64,000 bases of DNA from Christensenellaceae bacterium (GCA_031280685.1 JAITGM010000035.1:43282-107281), one strand, 5' to 3'; counted from the stretch's first letter, positions 51,459 to 59,894 are shown. Numbers and translations: made by a program. Notes: a model not told the origin generated them from the sequence alone.

Positions 51459-52283
51459 CTGCAGTTCATCCTAAAAGGGCAGATCGATTTAGAGGCGACG
51501 CTATTTTCGGGGCAGAGCTTCGTTTGGGAGCGCTCCGAAGGGGGCTTTTCGACCGGAATCCTGGGCGGCGCGCTCGCCCGGCAGTGCGAAGACGGCATTG
51601 ACCTGAACATCGCGGACGAAGCCAGGCTGCCCGCCTGGCGCGAATACTTTGATCTGGACACGGACTATGGCGAGCGCCTTGCGCCCGTCATGGATGCCCC
51701 CCTGGCCGCCGCAATCGCGCACTGCCCCGGGCTGCGCCTTCTGCGCCAACCCTTTTATTCCACGCTTTGCGGCTTCATCCTCTCGTCAAACAACAACATC
51801 CCCCGCATTACGGGCCTGATGCAAAAGCTCGGAAGCCTTGCGAGCGCCGATGGCTTCCCGACGCCGCAAGAGGTTTTGGCCGCCGGGGAAGATGGCTTGC
51901 GGCGGATGGGCATGGGCTATCGGGCGCGCTATATTTACGGCAGCGCAAGGCTGATGGCCGAGGGCTTCGACTGGCAAGCGCTACGCAACACGGACTACGA
52001 GACCGCGAAAAAGGCCCTGATGGCCTTCCCAGGCGTGGGCGGCAAGGTGGCGGACTGCGTGCTGCTTTTTGCGCTGGGGCAAGGGCAGGCCTTCCCCGTG
52101 GATGTGTGGATGGAAAGGGCGCTGAAGGGCTGGTATGGCCTGAGCGGCAGCCCCGAGGCGCTGCGCAGGCAAGCTGCCGGGCGCTTTGGCGACGCGGCCG
52201 GCCTTGCGCAAAACTTCCTCTTTCATTATGCGCGCACCGGACCTGAGCTTCGGGCAAGCCTGGCGCACGGTGCCTCGGTTTAA
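51459..52283 (+). CDS. 8-oxoguanine DNA glycosylase/AP lyase (OGG1 type)
   Basis: OGG-type enzymes remove oxidised guanine and nick the strand. The N-terminal domain is visible with ATLFSGQSFVWE and REYFDLDTDYGE. The helix-hairpin-helix-GPD domain has FPGVGGKVADCVLLFALGQ with the lyase Lys and AFPVDVW with the catalytic Asp. The protein would be 274 aa. No ATG, GTG or TTG exists early in the frame; the first ATG (51690) would remove most of the N-terminal domain. GAGGAGGG lies 7 bases before a CTG at 51459, which is proposed as start. ATT two codons earlier is less likely. Confidence 0.82.
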   Translation: MQFILKGQIDLEATLFSGQSFVWERSEGGFSTGILGGALARQCEDGIDLNIADEARLPAWREYFDLDTDYGERLAPVMDAPLAAAIAHCPGLRLLRQPFYSTLCGFILSSNNNIPRITGLMQKLGSLASADGFPTPQEVLAAGEDGLRRMGMGYRARYIYGSARLMAEGFDWQALRNTDYETAKKALMAFPGVGGKVADCVLLFALGQGQAFPVDVWMERALKGWYGLSGSPEALRRQAAGRFGDAAGLAQNFLFHYARTGPELRASLAHGASV

Positions 52284-52298
52284 GAAATCATCCGATGT

Positions 52299-52319
52299 TT
52301 TCGGCTTGCGCGGCCGAAA
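52299..52319 (+). other. Inverted repeat around the next -35 box
   Basis: TTTCGGC (52299-52305) and GCCGAAA (52313-52319) enclose TTGCGCG, whose first six bases serve as -35 of the following promoter. No T-run follows, so termination of the glycosylase gene is uncertain. Confidence 0.5.
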
Positions 52320-52334
52320 GAAAAGGAGTACACT
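52306..52334 (+). promoter_or_regulatory. Promoter of the epimerase gene
   Basis: TTGCGC (52306-52311), 17-base spacer, TACACT (52329-52334), 33 bases before the start codon. Confidence 0.65.
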
Positions 52335-52367
52335 AGCCATAAAAGAAAAACCTGGGAGGTACGACCA

Positions 52368-53384
52368 ATGAAAGCCTTATTCATCGGCGGAACAGGAAAT
52401 ATCTCCTCCGCCATCACTAAGCTCGCCCTGCAAAGGGGGTGGGAGATTTACCTTCTCAACCGAGGGAACTCGCCCCTGCCCGAAGGCGCTAGGTCTATCA
52501 TCGCCGACATTAACAACGACAGGGAGGAATCCATCGCGGCCAAGATCGACGGAATGCGGTTCGACGTTGTGGCGAACTTCATCCCCTTCAAGGTCGAGCA
52601 GGTCGAAAGGGATATTCGCCTTTTCAAGGGCAAAACGCACCAATACTTCTTCATTTCCTCGGCCTCAGTCTACCAAAAGCCGCTTTCACGCCCCTTTATC
52701 GACGAGTCCACCCCGCTGGCCAACCCCTTCTGGCAGTATTCGCGCGATAAGATCGCCTGCGAAGACCGCCTGATGGCGGAGTACCGCGCCAACGGCTTCC
52801 CCTTCACCGTGGTTCGCCCCAGCCATACCTATTCCGAGCGCTACCTGCCCTTTAACCTAAGCGGCAAAAAGGGCGGCTGGCAAATTTTAAAGCGTATCAT
52901 GGATGGCAAGCCGGTCGTGATCCCGGGCGATGGCACCACGCTTTGGACGCTCACGCACAGCGATGATTTCGCCGTGGCCTTCGTTGGGCTGATGGGCAAC
53001 GTGCACGCAATCGGCGAAAGCTTCCACATCACGACCGACGAGCGCGTGACCTGGAACCAGGTTTACGAGTCCGCTGCGGCGGCCCTTGGCAAGGAATTAA
53101 AGCCCTTCCACGTGGCTTCCGCATACCTAAACCTCTGCCATCCGGACGACATCAGCGGCGGCCTGCTGGGCGACAAGTCCAACAACGCGATTTTTGACAA
53201 TTCCAAGGTCAAATCCCTCGTGCCCGAGTTTAACGCCACGATCCGCTTCGACCAGGGCATCCGCAAATCCGTGGCCTATTACCTGAGCCACCTCGAAAGG
53301 CAGGTTGAGGATCCCGATTTTGATGCCTGGTGCGATAAGATCGTTTCGACCCTCACCAAGGCTGCCGGCGAGATTCGCGGCTGA
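52368..53384 (+). CDS. NAD-dependent epimerase/dehydratase family protein
   Basis: This is a 338-aa extended SDR protein. The nucleotide loop is GGTGNISSAI near residue 8, and FISSASVYQKPLSRPF carries the Ser/Tyr region. The usual catalytic Y-x-x-x-K is seen as YSRDK near residue 125. It ends in a region like that of sugar-nucleotide or mRNA-binding-type atypical SDRs. The substrate is unknown. The ATG follows TGGGAGG. It has its own promoter and is followed by the VOC gene. Confidence 0.82.
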   Translation: MKALFIGGTGNISSAITKLALQRGWEIYLLNRGNSPLPEGARSIIADINNDREESIAAKIDGMRFDVVANFIPFKVEQVERDIRLFKGKTHQYFFISSASVYQKPLSRPFIDESTPLANPFWQYSRDKIACEDRLMAEYRANGFPFTVVRPSHTYSERYLPFNLSGKKGGWQILKRIMDGKPVVIPGDGTTLWTLTHSDDFAVAFVGLMGNVHAIGESFHITTDERVTWNQVYESAAAALGKELKPFHVASAYLNLCHPDDISGGLLGDKSNNAIFDNSKVKSLVPEFNATIRFDQGIRKSVAYYLSHLERQVEDPDFDAWCDKIVSTLTKAAGEIRG

Positions 53385-53401
53385 CGCGTTTTTCCAAAAG
53401 A

Positions 53402-53411
53402 GGGGGGGGGG
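53402..53411 (+). repeat. Run of ten G at the VOC ribosome site
   Basis: An uninterrupted G10 tract ends 7 bases before the ATG of the VOC gene and forms the ribosome binding site together with the following AG. Slippage here would alter the site and spacing, not the frame. Confidence 0.6.
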
Positions 53412-53418
53412 AGATAGA

Positions 53419-54195
53419 ATGGTCATGACCATCGGCGATCTCGCCATCGATTGCGCAGACCCCGAAGGGCTTTGTTGCTTTTATGCGGCATTCACGGGTT
53501 GGGCGAAGGGCGAGCTCTATGGCTGCCCGTCGCTGACCGCTGGAAACGGCCTAAAGATCCTTTTCATGGGCTGCGATTCTGACTACGCCCCGCCCGTTTG
53601 GCCCGAAAAACCGGGCCGGCAGCAAAAGCAGGTGCATTTAGACTTCACGGTGGATGATTTGCCGGCCGCGCTAGATAGGGTCTTGCGCCTGGGCGCAAAA
53701 AGGCCAGCCGAGCAATACGGCGGGGAAGGCTTCGTTACCCTGCTCGACCTGGCAGGCCACCCCTTCTGCCTGTGCAAGCGCCACCTCGGCAACGGTTTCG
53801 AGCTGTATTTTCGGCAAAGGGGCTTTCGCTCAATTCCCAATCCCTCCATCAACATCGACTGCCCCGTAAGCCAGAACGAAGGGCTGCGCGCCTTCTATGC
53901 GGCCCTAACGGGCTGGGCCACGGACTTTCACAGCGCCGCGCTCATCGCAGGCCACGGTCTGGTCGTGCACTTCATGGGCTGCGATTTTGACTACGCCCCG
54001 CCCGTTTGGCCCGAAGAGCCGGGCCGGCAGCAAAAGCAGATGCATTTTGACCTGCAGGTGCCCGATTTGCCCGTGGCGGTAGAAAAGGCCTTGCGCCTGG
54101 GCGCAAAAAGGCCGGCCGAGCAATATGGCGGGGAAGACTTCGTTACCCTGCTCGACCCGGTCGGTCATCCCTTCTGCCTGTGTAAGGCGGAATAA
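53419..54195 (+). CDS. Tandem VOC (glyoxalase-fold) protein
   Basis: The 258-aa protein is two VOC domains in a row (about residues 1-125 and 137-258). Both have FMGCDxDYAPPVWPE, PGRQQKQ, LRLGAKRPAEQYGGE and GHPFCLCK. The two halves are very close in DNA too, for example 53565-53630 versus 53971-54036, so the duplication is recent or kept by conversion. VOC proteins include dioxygenases, isomerases and resistance proteins; none is indicated. The start is the ATG behind the G10 run. A strong terminator follows. Confidence 0.85.
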   Translation: MVMTIGDLAIDCADPEGLCCFYAAFTGWAKGELYGCPSLTAGNGLKILFMGCDSDYAPPVWPEKPGRQQKQVHLDFTVDDLPAALDRVLRLGAKRPAEQYGGEGFVTLLDLAGHPFCLCKRHLGNGFELYFRQRGFRSIPNPSINIDCPVSQNEGLRAFYAALTGWATDFHSAALIAGHGLVVHFMGCDFDYAPPVWPEEPGRQQKQMHFDLQVPDLPVAVEKALRLGAKRPAEQYGGEDFVTLLDPVGHPFCLCKAE

Positions 54196-54208
54196 AACAG
54201 ACCGACGC

Positions 54209-54247
54209 AAAACCGCCGCGAAGGAATCCCTTCCGCGGCGGTTTTTT
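54209..54247. terminator. Terminator behind the VOC gene, perhaps bidirectional
   Basis: AAAACCGCCGCGAAGG and CCTTCCGCGGCGGTTTT form a 16-bp stem with one bulged C and a 4-base loop; TTTTTT follows on the plus strand and TTTTG on the minus strand, where the frameshifted gene at 54292-54765 ends. Confidence 0.85.
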
Positions 54248-54291
54248 CTTTCGCACCTCTGCCTCTCACAGCCAGAGCAGCACTTTGGCCT

Positions 54292-54765
54292 TTATGGCTC
54301 CGTATTCAAGGCCCTTGGCATTTCCTGGCCGCTCCAATTCTTGAGCTGCGGACCGGCCTTTGAAGAAAGATAAGGATAGAGCCTGCCATCGCCCCTCGGC
54401 TCAAAGCAATGCGAAGAATCAGCCCGGCTATAGTCGCAATAATAGATTTGCTCAAAGCTTGGGCCGCGCCGAGTGAAGATGAGGTGCCGCGCGCCCTTCA
54501 CCGGCGCCCTTGGGATACTCAAAACTTGGTGCTGGACTTCAAAGGGTTGTTCCCGTCGCGCACCTGGTTCCACGCTAGGCCATCATCCAGCATGGTGCGG
54601 GGGAGGGGATCGGCCTGCGCCGTGAACTCCTTAAATGGCTCGGCATGGCGGGAATACGACAAGAGAACTTTCGAAAGGGCGTTTGCGGGCAAAACGCGGC
54701 TGGTGAGCACCCTTAAGGCAAAAAAACGACGCGGCCAGCACGGTTTTGCTCTTTCGCATCTTCAT
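54292..54765 (-). pseudogene. Small exported protein behind the GNAT gene (frameshifted twice)
   Basis: Read on the minus strand from ATG 54765, the product begins like a signal peptide (MKMRKSKTVLAASFF). The frame is broken at a run of seven T (54720-54726), and near 54541-54546 at CCCTTT. Joining the three open pieces gives FALRVLTSRVLPANALSKVL, then DPLPRTMLDDGLAWNQVRDG, then FEVQHQVLSIPRAPVKGARH up to KNWSGQEMPRALNTEP, about 157 aa. The codon pattern supports that all pieces were coding. No family recognised. It starts 11 bases after the acetyltransferase stop in the same operon. Sequencing errors or decay are both possible. Confidence 0.45.
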
Positions 54766-54775
54766 TTTCCCTGGC

Positions 54776-55231
54776 CTAATCAAGCCATTGGATGAAGGCG
54801 GTCTTGTCGTGCCGGTTATAGCCCGCCCTTTCATAAAAACGCAGGGTTTCTTCCATTTTTGAGCCGGTCATCAGCATGATCTTGTAGCAATTCGCCACCC
54901 TTGCAAGCTCCCTGGCATGATTGAGCATGGCGCTGGCGAAGCCGCGCCCCCGAAAGTCCGCGTGCGTGACCACGTTTTCGACCAGGGCATAGGGGCGCGG
55001 GCCGCGCGTGAGATTGGGGACGACGAGCAGCACGCAGGAAGAAACCAGCTCCTCGCCCCAAAAGCCCAAGAGCAGATGGTGGTTTGCATCCGCAAGAATG
55101 GCCGCCCAGAGCGCGTCGAGCTCCGGCGAAATGGAGGGAATTCTCGCCTCGTGCAGGTGGGTATAGAGGGCCAGCAGGGCGGGAAGATCCCCGGCCTGGG
55201 TTTCCCTGATCCTTAAAACGGCGCTATCCAT
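54776..55231 (-). CDS. GNAT family N-acetyltransferase
   Basis: The 151-aa protein has the GNAT core: ENVVTHADFRGRGFASAMLNHA with the acetyl-CoA loop (R-G-R-G-F-A), followed by CYKIMLMTGSK and FYERAGYNR. The substrate cannot be told. It overlaps murC by 8 bases, so it is translated from the murI-murC transcript. Confidence 0.9.
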   Translation of the reverse strand: MDSAVLRIRETQAGDLPALLALYTHLHEARIPSISPELDALWAAILADANHHLLLGFWGEELVSSCVLLVVPNLTRGPRPYALVENVVTHADFRGRGFASAMLNHARELARVANCYKIMLMTGSKMEETLRFYERAGYNRHDKTAFIQWLD

Positions 55232-56609
55232 GCTTTTGAATCTGCTCGTTGAGCAGGTTTATGTTGCCGCAGCCCAGTGTGATCACGAAATCGCCTGGCT
55301 TCCAGCGGGCGCGAAGGTAGCTTTCGGTGCCGTCAAAGTCCTTGGTGTAGACCGCTGACACGCCTTCTTTTTGCATCGCTTCCACCAACTGGGTGGCGTG
55401 AATATCGCCCGGATCCTTTTCCCTGGCGGCGTAAATATCGGTGATGAGCACCTCGTCCGCGCCGGAAAAGGCGGTCAGGTACTCGTCGAACAGCGCCTTG
55501 GTGCGCGAGTAGGTGTGCGGCTGGCATACCACGAAGAGCCTGCCCTTCGCGCGCGCCGCCGCGATGGGAACCACCGAGCGGAACTCTTCCGGATTGTGGC
55601 CATAGTCGTGATAGAGGGTCACGCCGTCCACATCGCCGGTGTGCTCAAAGCGGCGGTGCGCGCCGCCGAATTTCTCGAGCGCGGGGGCGATCTCGTCAAA
55701 GGCAAGGCCTAAAACCCGCGCGGAGGCGAGGGCGCCAAGGGCGTTTAAGGCGTTGAGCCTGCCCGGCACGCGGAGCCGCACCCGCCCCAAGGGCTCGCCG
55801 CGCTCCAAGGCGGTGAAGCTGTAGCAAAGGGCTTCGTCGTGCGCAAGCTCGGCCGCCGTATAGTCCGCCGGGCCGTCTAGCCCGTAGGTCACCACGCTGC
55901 AATGGACGCGATCCCTCATCGCCAAGGCGCGCGCGTTATCCGCGCAAAGAACGGCGCTGCCGCCTTCGCGAATCCGCGAGAGGAACTTCAAAAAGGCACT
56001 TTCGATGTGGTGAATGTCGCGGTAATAGTCGAGATGGTCGGCATCGATATTGAGCAGCAGCACGAGACTTGGGCGCAGGGTGAGGAAGCTTTCTTGAAAC
56101 TCGCAGGCTTCGGTGAGGAAGAGATCGCCCCTGCCGCTGCGCACGCTGCCGCCTATGTAATCCAGCTCCCCGCCGATGTGGATGGTGGGGTCAAGGCCCG
56201 AATCGGCCAAAATCACGGCCAGCATCGAGGTCGCGGTGGTCTTGCCATGGGTGCCGCAGACCGAAACCGAGCGGCTGAAGTGGCTCGAAAGCTGGCCCAG
56301 CAGCTCCGCGCGCTCAATCGCCGGGATGCCCAGCCTCGCAGCCTCTAAAAGCTCGGGGTTATCGGCCGAAATCGCAGCGGTGTAGACGATGAAGCCCGCG
56401 CCATGCACGTTGTTTTCAAAATGGCCGATGGTGATCGGCACGCCGAGCGCCTCCAGCTTTTCGGTCGCGTGGGAGGCGACCCGATCCGAGCCGCTGACCT
56501 CATACCCCTGCCCGCGCACAAGCCGCGCGAGCCCCCGCATCGACGAACCTCCGATACCGATGAAGTGAATGCGCTGGCCCTTGTGGGCCGCGAGCTGATT
56601 TTTATCCAT
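55224..56609 (-). CDS. murC: UDP-N-acetylmuramate--L-alanine ligase
   Basis: MurC adds the first amino acid to UDP-MurNAc in peptidoglycan synthesis. The 461-aa protein has HFIGIGGSSMRGLA at the start, the ATP loop CGTHGKTTATSM, TEACEFQESFL, and the C-terminal DYGHNPEEFRSVV. It lies behind murI with an 8-base overlap. This link of racemase (D-Glu supply) and ligase in one operon makes sense for precursor flow. Confidence 0.96.
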   Translation of the reverse strand: MDKNQLAAHKGQRIHFIGIGGSSMRGLARLVRGQGYEVSGSDRVASHATEKLEALGVPITIGHFENNVHGAGFIVYTAAISADNPELLEAARLGIPAIERAELLGQLSSHFSRSVSVCGTHGKTTATSMLAVILADSGLDPTIHIGGELDYIGGSVRSGRGDLFLTEACEFQESFLTLRPSLVLLLNIDADHLDYYRDIHHIESAFLKFLSRIREGGSAVLCADNARALAMRDRVHCSVVTYGLDGPADYTAAELAHDEALCYSFTALERGEPLGRVRLRVPGRLNALNALGALASARVLGLAFDEIAPALEKFGGAHRRFEHTGDVDGVTLYHDYGHNPEEFRSVVPIAAARAKGRLFVVCQPHTYSRTKALFDEYLTAFSGADEVLITDIYAAREKDPGDIHATQLVEAMQKEGVSAVYTKDFDGTESYLRARWKPGDFVITLGCGNINLLNEQIQKHG

Positions 56610-57372
56610 GCCGCACCTCGTTTGCTTTTTCTGCCAGTAGGCTATGCATCAGCCTGAGAAAGGGTTCGCCGCCGGAGCTGAATAGCTCAGTTCTGCCACT
56701 TCCGCAGGGGCGCAGCGTGTTGCTTTGGGCCAAAACGCTTTGCAGCCGGCGCGCTGTGCCCGCATTGCCGTCCACGATGGAAACGTCTGGGAAGAGCACT
56801 TCGAAGCGCGGGCGCAAAAAGACATAGTGCGTGCAGCCAAGCACGATCGCGTCTATGGTTTCGCCCAAAAAGGGCTCAAGAAGTGCGCAAATCGCCTCGT
56901 CCGCTTCGCTTGCGCCAAACTTGCCGGATTCCACGAGTTCTACCAGTCCGGCGCCTGCGACGGGCTGGGCGCCCTCGCCATAGAGGGCCATCAGTTGCCT
57001 GAATTTAGGCAGGGCGAGCGTTGCCTTCGTGGCCAGGACGAGAACCCGGCCGTCTTTGCGCAGGGAGTGCGCGGGCTTGAGCGCGGGTTCCATCGCCACG
57101 ATGGGGATAGAAAGCTCGCGGCGCAGGGTTTCGGCGTGGGCGCTGGTGGCCGTGTTGCACGCAACGACGAGCGCCTTGAGGCGCTTTTGCAATAGAAACG
57201 CCACGCCCCGCTGCGTGAGCGCGCAGATCTCTTCCAGCGGCTTTTCGCCGTAAGGGGCGTTGAGATTATCGCCATAATAGAGGAAATCCTCATGGGGAAG
57301 GAGCTTGCGCGCCTCGTTCAGCACACTGATGCCGCCCACGCCCGAATCGAAAAAGCCGATCGACCCATCCAA
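56602..57372 (-). CDS. murI: Glutamate racemase
   Basis: MurI makes D-glutamate for peptidoglycan. The 256-aa protein has GFFDSGVGGISVL near the start, YYGDNLNAPYGEK, the first catalytic Cys in VACNTATSA and the second in GCTHYVFL. The start is a TTG at 57372 with GGAGGGG nine bases upstream; an earlier in-frame start lacks a site and crosses the leader. Its own promoter lies at the end of sfsA. Confidence 0.94.
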   Translation of the reverse strand: MDGSIGFFDSGVGGISVLNEARKLLPHEDFLYYGDNLNAPYGEKPLEEICALTQRGVAFLLQKRLKALVVACNTATSAHAETLRRELSIPIVAMEPALKPAHSLRKDGRVLVLATKATLALPKFRQLMALYGEGAQPVAGAGLVELVESGKFGASEADEAICALLEPFLGETIDAIVLGCTHYVFLRPRFEVLFPDVSIVDGNAGTARRLQSVLAQSNTLRPCGSGRTELFSSGGEPFLRLMHSLLAEKANEVRHG

Positions 57373-57416
57373 GCCTAGACCCCTCCATAAACAAGTCAAG
57401 ATATAAGGACGGAAAG

Positions 57417-57445
57417 AGTATAGCATAGTTTATGCTCTAAAGCAA
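57417..57445 (-). promoter_or_regulatory. Promoter of murI-murC
   Basis: On the minus strand TTGCTT (57445-57440), 17-base spacer, TATACT (57422-57417). The spacer holds the palindrome GCATA-AAC-TATGC (57435-57423), a possible operator. The -35 box overlaps the last codons of sfsA. Confidence 0.75.
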
Positions 57446-58132
57446 AATAGGAACCGGTTCCGTGATTTCAAAGCCTTTTTTATCTACCCTGCAGCCATAG
57501 GCGCGCAGCTCCACGCCGGCTGCCTTCGCCTCGCGCAGAGCTTGGGCGAATTCTGGGTGCGTCTTTTCGTTCGGAGCGAAGCCGCGCGCGCCCTCGAATT
57601 GGAGGATGAAGCATGCGCAGGCATCCATGCCCTCCGCTCGCAATTTCATCAGGCCGGCAAGGTGCTTCACGCCCCGCTCGGTAGGCGCGTCCGGGAAATA
57701 GCCCACGCCCTCGCGCTCGAGCGTCACGCCTTTGACCTCGACATAGCCCTTGAACGAAGGGGATTCCAAATAGAAATCAAAGCGCGAATCGCCGACGCTC
57801 CGCTCCGCCTTCAGCAGCGTTACGGCGGGCGAAAAGCCGCCCTCCTTGGCGAAACGCCCAAAGACCTTGTTGGGCGCCTGCGAGTCGATATTAAAGAGCG
57901 CGCCGCCCTTGTAAACGGCCACGAGATCATAGGCGGTGGCACGCGATATGCCCCCTGCCTTGGCCACGATGGCCTTTGCGCCCGGCATCAGCAGCTCGCC
58001 GAGCCGAGCCGTGCTCTTGACATGGCATTTTTCAGGCCCTGAAGCGAGCCTGACATGGGCAGAAAAGCGGCTGTCGCGCCCCATGAAGGCGCCTTCTTCG
58101 ATCTCCGGGTAGAGGACGAAGCCATCGGGCAT
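57437..58132 (-). CDS. sfsA: SfsA family protein
   Basis: SfsA was found as a sugar fermentation stimulation protein in E. coli and has a nuclease-like fold; its true role is unclear. The 231-aa protein has RDSRFSAHVRLA, CHVKSTARLGELL, DSQAPNKV and EVKGVTLEREGVGYFPDAPTERGVKHL, all family signatures. The ATG follows AAGGAGGGATTTTT. It is upstream of murI on the same strand. Confidence 0.94.
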   Translation of the reverse strand: MPDGFVLYPEIEEGAFMGRDSRFSAHVRLASGPEKCHVKSTARLGELLMPGAKAIVAKAGGISRATAYDLVAVYKGGALFNIDSQAPNKVFGRFAKEGGFSPAVTLLKAERSVGDSRFDFYLESPSFKGYVEVKGVTLEREGVGYFPDAPTERGVKHLAGLMKLRAEGMDACACFILQFEGARGFAPNEKTHPEFAQALREAKAAGVELRAYGCRVDKKGFEITEPVPILL

Positions 58133-58283
58133 AAAAATCCCTCCTTAGCGCCTTCCATCATAGGGCAAGCCGCATCCCCTTGTCAAAAGAAAGGGCAAAG
58201 CAATGAAAACGAAGCGAAAATCCGGCGGTCTAGCGGCGTGGACGAGCGCATATTCTTTGCCTAAAGGAAGTGAGGACAAGATC

Positions 58284-59168
58284 ATGCAGAGGCTGTGCGG
58301 GCTGTTTTGTGAGCCGTTCAAAAAGAAGCTTTCGGCGCTCCCAAGCGAAGCCTTCGCGGGCCTGCGCGAATTGCGGATCCGGGTGGGGCAGCCGCTGACT
58401 TTGCTGGGCACGGATGAGCGCGCCTTGGGCGATTTCAGGCCCTCGCGCGCCGAGATGGAGCAGCTCTTTTTGCAGTTTTGCGGCAATTCGCCCTATGCTT
58501 ACGAAGAGCAGATCGCGGCCGGCTATTTGACCCTGCCGGGCGGCCATCGCGTGGGGCTTTGCGGCCATGCCGTGCTTCGGCAGGGCAGTCTGCAGCGGCT
58601 GGACGGCATACAGGGCATGAACCTGCGCGTGGCGCGGGACCTTGCCCCCCAAACAAGGCTCCTTGGCGCCGTGACGCGGGCCGGCAGCGCGCTGAACACC
58701 CTGGTGGTTTCATCGCCCGGGCTGGGCAAGACCACTCTTTTGCGCGGCCTGGCCAGACTTTTGAGCGAGAGCGGCCTGCAGGTTGGCGTGGTGGATGAAC
58801 GCGGCGAGCTGGCCGCGATGGAAAGGGGCGTGCCGCAAATGAATCTGGGCGCGCGCACGGACGTGATGGACTTTTGCCCAAAAAGCCAGGCCATCCCGCT
58901 CCTCGTGCGAGCGATGGCCCCGCAGGTGATCGTGACCGATGAGCTTGGCGGGGAAGACGACCTAAGCGCGCTGAGTGAAGCTTCGCGCTGCGGGGTGGCG
59001 GTGATCGCCAGCGCGCACGGCAGGGATTTGCATGATATTCGGGCGAGGCCGACCCTGGGGGAAATAGAAAAGCGCTTCCCGTTTGAACGCTATATCGTGC
59101 TCGCGGGCGCGCCCGGAAGGGTGCAAGGGGTTTACGATAGGGAGGGGCGCGCATGCAGTTACGCCTAG
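58284..59168 (+). CDS. spoIIIAA: Stage III sporulation ATPase SpoIIIAA
   Basis: SpoIIIAA is the cytoplasmic ATPase of the SpoIIIA-SpoIIQ channel between mother cell and forespore, related to secretion ATPases. The 294-aa protein has VSSPGLGKTTLLRGLARLL as Walker A, VVDERGEL, VIVTDELGG as Walker B. The ATG at 58284 follows GTGAGGAC. First gene of the eight-gene operon; spoIIIAB overlaps by 16 bases. The 150-base gap before it holds no other gene. Confidence 0.95.
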   Translation: MQRLCGLFCEPFKKKLSALPSEAFAGLRELRIRVGQPLTLLGTDERALGDFRPSRAEMEQLFLQFCGNSPYAYEEQIAAGYLTLPGGHRVGLCGHAVLRQGSLQRLDGIQGMNLRVARDLAPQTRLLGAVTRAGSALNTLVVSSPGLGKTTLLRGLARLLSESGLQVGVVDERGELAAMERGVPQMNLGARTDVMDFCPKSQAIPLLVRAMAPQVIVTDELGGEDDLSALSEASRCGVAVIASAHGRDLHDIRARPTLGEIEKRFPFERYIVLAGAPGRVQGVYDREGRACSYA

Positions 59169-59632
59169 GCCTCGCGCTTTGCGGCGCCGCGCTGTTTGCC
59201 GCCGCGGGATTTTATTCGGCCAGACGCATGCGAAAGCGCCTGGAAGGCGTCGAAGCCGTGGGGGAAGCGATTCGATTCCTGCGCACCGAGATTTCGGCTT
59301 TCGACACCGCCCTGCCGGAAGCCCTGCGGCGGCTGCGGGGCGAAAATCGGCTGCTGGCCCTGAGCTTTGAGCTGGGCGGGGGGGCCGACGAAGCAGCCCT
59401 GCAGCGGGCGGGGCGCGCCCTGGGGCTAAAAAGGGGCGATTTGGCGCCGCTCAGCGCCCTGCTTCGGGCTATTCCACACGGGGCGAGGGGGGAAACCCGC
59501 CATTTTGACGCGGCGCTGCAGGACCTGGAAGCGATCCGCCTCAAAGCGGCTGAAACCTCAAGCCGCGACGGGCCGCTTCATCAAAAGCTCGGGCTGCTCG
59601 TCGGCGCGGCAGCCTTCATTTTACTCTTGTGA
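59153..59632 (+). CDS. spoIIIAB: Stage III sporulation protein SpoIIIAB
   Basis: SpoIIIAB is a membrane protein similar to GspF-type secretion platform proteins. The 159-aa protein has an N-terminal membrane helix (GLALCGAALFAAAGFYSA), an amphipathic helical middle with LRTEISAFDTALPEAL, and a C-terminal helix (KLGLLVGAAAFILLL). It overlaps spoIIIAA by 16 bases and precedes spoIIIAC. Confidence 0.9.
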   Translation: MQLRLGLALCGAALFAAAGFYSARRMRKRLEGVEAVGEAIRFLRTEISAFDTALPEALRRLRGENRLLALSFELGGGADEAALQRAGRALGLKRGDLAPLSALLRAIPHGARGETRHFDAALQDLEAIRLKAAETSSRDGPLHQKLGLLVGAAAFILLL

Positions 59633-59648
59633 AGGGGCGTGACTTAGG

Positions 59649-59846
59649 ATGAGCATGGATTTGGTTTTTAAAATCGCTGCCGTAGGCATCCTGCTGGCCG
59701 TGCTCAACCAGGTTTTAAAGAGCGCGGGGCGGGAGGACATGGCCACGCTCTCGACTCTGGCCGGGTTGGTGATCGTGCTGATGATGGTGATCGACCTCGT
59801 CGCTCAGCTCTTTGATTCAATCAAGGGCCTGTTTGGGCTGTATTAA
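59649..59846 (+). CDS. spoIIIAC: Stage III sporulation protein SpoIIIAC
   Basis: A 65-aa membrane protein with two helices, FKIAAVGILLAVLNQVLKS and TLAGLVIVLMMVIDLV, typical of SpoIIIAC. It is part of the channel complex. It lies between AB and AD in standard order. Confidence 0.92.
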   Translation: MSMDLVFKIAAVGILLAVLNQVLKSAGREDMATLSTLAGLVIVLMMVIDLVAQLFDSIKGLFGLY

Positions 59847-59894
59847 TGGGCGCGGAGGCGGGGAAGACGATGCTGGATTGGATGGAGGAGCCTA

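Noticed and set aside
58248..58283. Sigma-E promoter before spoIIIAA
   Set aside because: GCATATT at 58248 fits the -35 consensus, but no CATACA-type -10 box lies at the right distance and the start codon is too near.
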